DNA of 57,756 bases from Candidatus Bathyarchaeum sp. (GTDB lineage Archaea > Thermoproteota > Bathyarchaeia > Bathyarchaeales > Bathyarchaeaceae): NCBI GenBank assembly GCA_016930555.1, contig JAFGGM010000054.1, positions 1 to 57,756 on the forward strand, given 5' to 3'. The notes under the pieces were generated by a model, which did not search any database, had not been told where the DNA came from, and worked only from the letters and a program-made list of their open reading frames with translations. The stretch's first letter is position 1; each line of letters opens with the position of its first letter. Made by a program: the position numbers and the translations under genes. Positions 56,792 through 57,756 of this stretch are shown here, piece after piece.

Positions 56792-56923
56792 AAAAGCGTT
56801 TCATCACGACATCTTTGATTAAAGGGAAAGTTGATAATTAAAAAAACTATTAGGTCTGAGGAAAAGACGTTTTAGTCGACATCTTTTTTAGGTAAATCAT
56901 ACGAATTAATTCTGAGGGTTTAT

Positions 56924-57559
56924 ATGTCATTTATTAATAAAGCAAAGAAAAAGCTTGAAGATTTAGCTGGCGCAGCAAAAGACGCAGTTGACGGTGATGA
57001 CGATAAAACCAAGAAAGAAAAAACTGCTGAAACTAGCTCTAGCACAATTGATAAAGTGAAGAGTGATCAGGGAATTCTTTCCAAGATTCAGAACTTTTTT
57101 ACTTTAGGCTATGGAACCAAAGAAGATTTGAGGGAATTAGATGCGAAGCAAAGGGATCTTTATTACATGGACCTAAGGGACATGCGTCATGTTTGGGAGG
57201 ATTTATATCTTGAAGCCTTGGATGCTGGTCATGCCCAGAGCAGAGATTACAAAAAGGTTATTCAGGTGATGGATCGAGTCACCGAGAAGGTTCGACATGC
57301 CGATTATGGTTATGCGGGTCTCTTAGACAGAAAAGGGCATATAAGGGAAAATGAGTTGGCTCGAGTTTTCGATTATGATCGTGACCTTGGTAAGGAACTT
57401 GAGACCTTGAAGGAATCTGTAAACAAAACTAGCAGCGAGGTTGAAGCAGAGAATTGGGAGACAGTGCCTGACGAAGTAAAAAATGTGAAGAAGCTGTTGC
57501 TTTCTTTCGAAGATAAATGGAATGAAAGAGAAAAACAGTTTAGACCTTTAGACGCATAG
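56924..57559 (+). CDS. Hypothetical helical protein
   Basis: 211 aa, helical and charged, between the ATP-cone protein and the SPFH protein. Confidence 0.65.
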   Translation: MSFINKAKKKLEDLAGAAKDAVDGDDDKTKKEKTAETSSSTIDKVKSDQGILSKIQNFFTLGYGTKEDLRELDAKQRDLYYMDLRDMRHVWEDLYLEALDAGHAQSRDYKKVIQVMDRVTEKVRHADYGYAGLLDRKGHIRENELARVFDYDRDLGKELETLKESVNKTSSEVEAENWETVPDEVKNVKKLLLSFEDKWNEREKQFRPLDA

Positions 57560-57572
57560 GAGCAATAAGGGA

Positions 57573-57756
57573 ATGCCGGTTATAGAGAAAGTTGCTTGGG
57601 ATTTAGCTCGTTCTGGAGACATAGCTTACCGTTTTCCTAACCTTTCATTAAAATTTGGTAGCCAAGTTGTCGTTAAGGAGAATCAGTGGGCTGTTTTCTT
57701 CCGTGATGGAAAAGCCTACGACGTTTTTGGTCCAGGTAGACACACCATAACCAGCA
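57573..57756 (+). CDS. SPFH-domain (YdjI/virion-core-like) protein, truncated by window end
   Basis: MPVIEKVAWDLARSGDIAYRFPNLSLKFGSQVVVKENQWAVFFRDGKAYDVFGPGRHTITS, open to edge. Confidence 0.75.
   Translation, partial: MPVIEKVAWDLARSGDIAYRFPNLSLKFGSQVVVKENQWAVFFRDGKAYDVFGPGRHTITS

Noticed and set aside
1-57756. CRISPR arrays, rRNA and tRNA genes
   Set aside because: None recognised by eye; a covariance-model scan (tRNAscan-SE, Infernal) would be needed to exclude small RNAs.

Overview
Archaeal chromosomal window, most likely Bathyarchaeia-like. That placement is inferred from archaeal TBP, L15e, the RNase P/exosome genes, methanogen-type ThyA, an archaeal CODH/ACS operon and archaeal promoters; no 16S or tRNA gene was seen. 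Main content: TBP followed by a complete cdhABCDE operon plus a ferredoxin; ECF-S/pantoate kinase/PPAT genes; two KaiC-like ATPases with amtB; RNase P/exosome/L15e; a glnA/Lrp/RAM-domain nitrogen cluster; a Znu-type metal ABC transporter divergent from NikR; and an ATP-cone/coiled-coil/zinc-ribbon protein upstream of an SPFH-type protein at the right edge. Strongest observations: (1) a 3,983-bp integrated element bounded by a perfect 21-bp direct repeat that splits a DUF763 gene. It carries a tyrosine integrase whose frame runs through the att core in the circular form (SSV-like partition), an HUH rolling-circle Rep, a branched-stem origin candidate and an element-wide C>G strand skew independent of gene orientation. 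(2) A shared TGAA-N6-TTCA operator with near-identical spacing to the TATA box upstream of both kaiC-like genes (the second apparently co-transcribed with amtB) and glnA, and also over the predicted start site of a divergent Lrp gene. (3) An RpoH/Rpb5 protein with a eukaryote-RPB5-like N-terminal nuclease-fold domain. (4) Several conserved genes apparently broken by single-base homopolymer length changes (adenylate kinase, mgsA, an EF-Tu-like protein).
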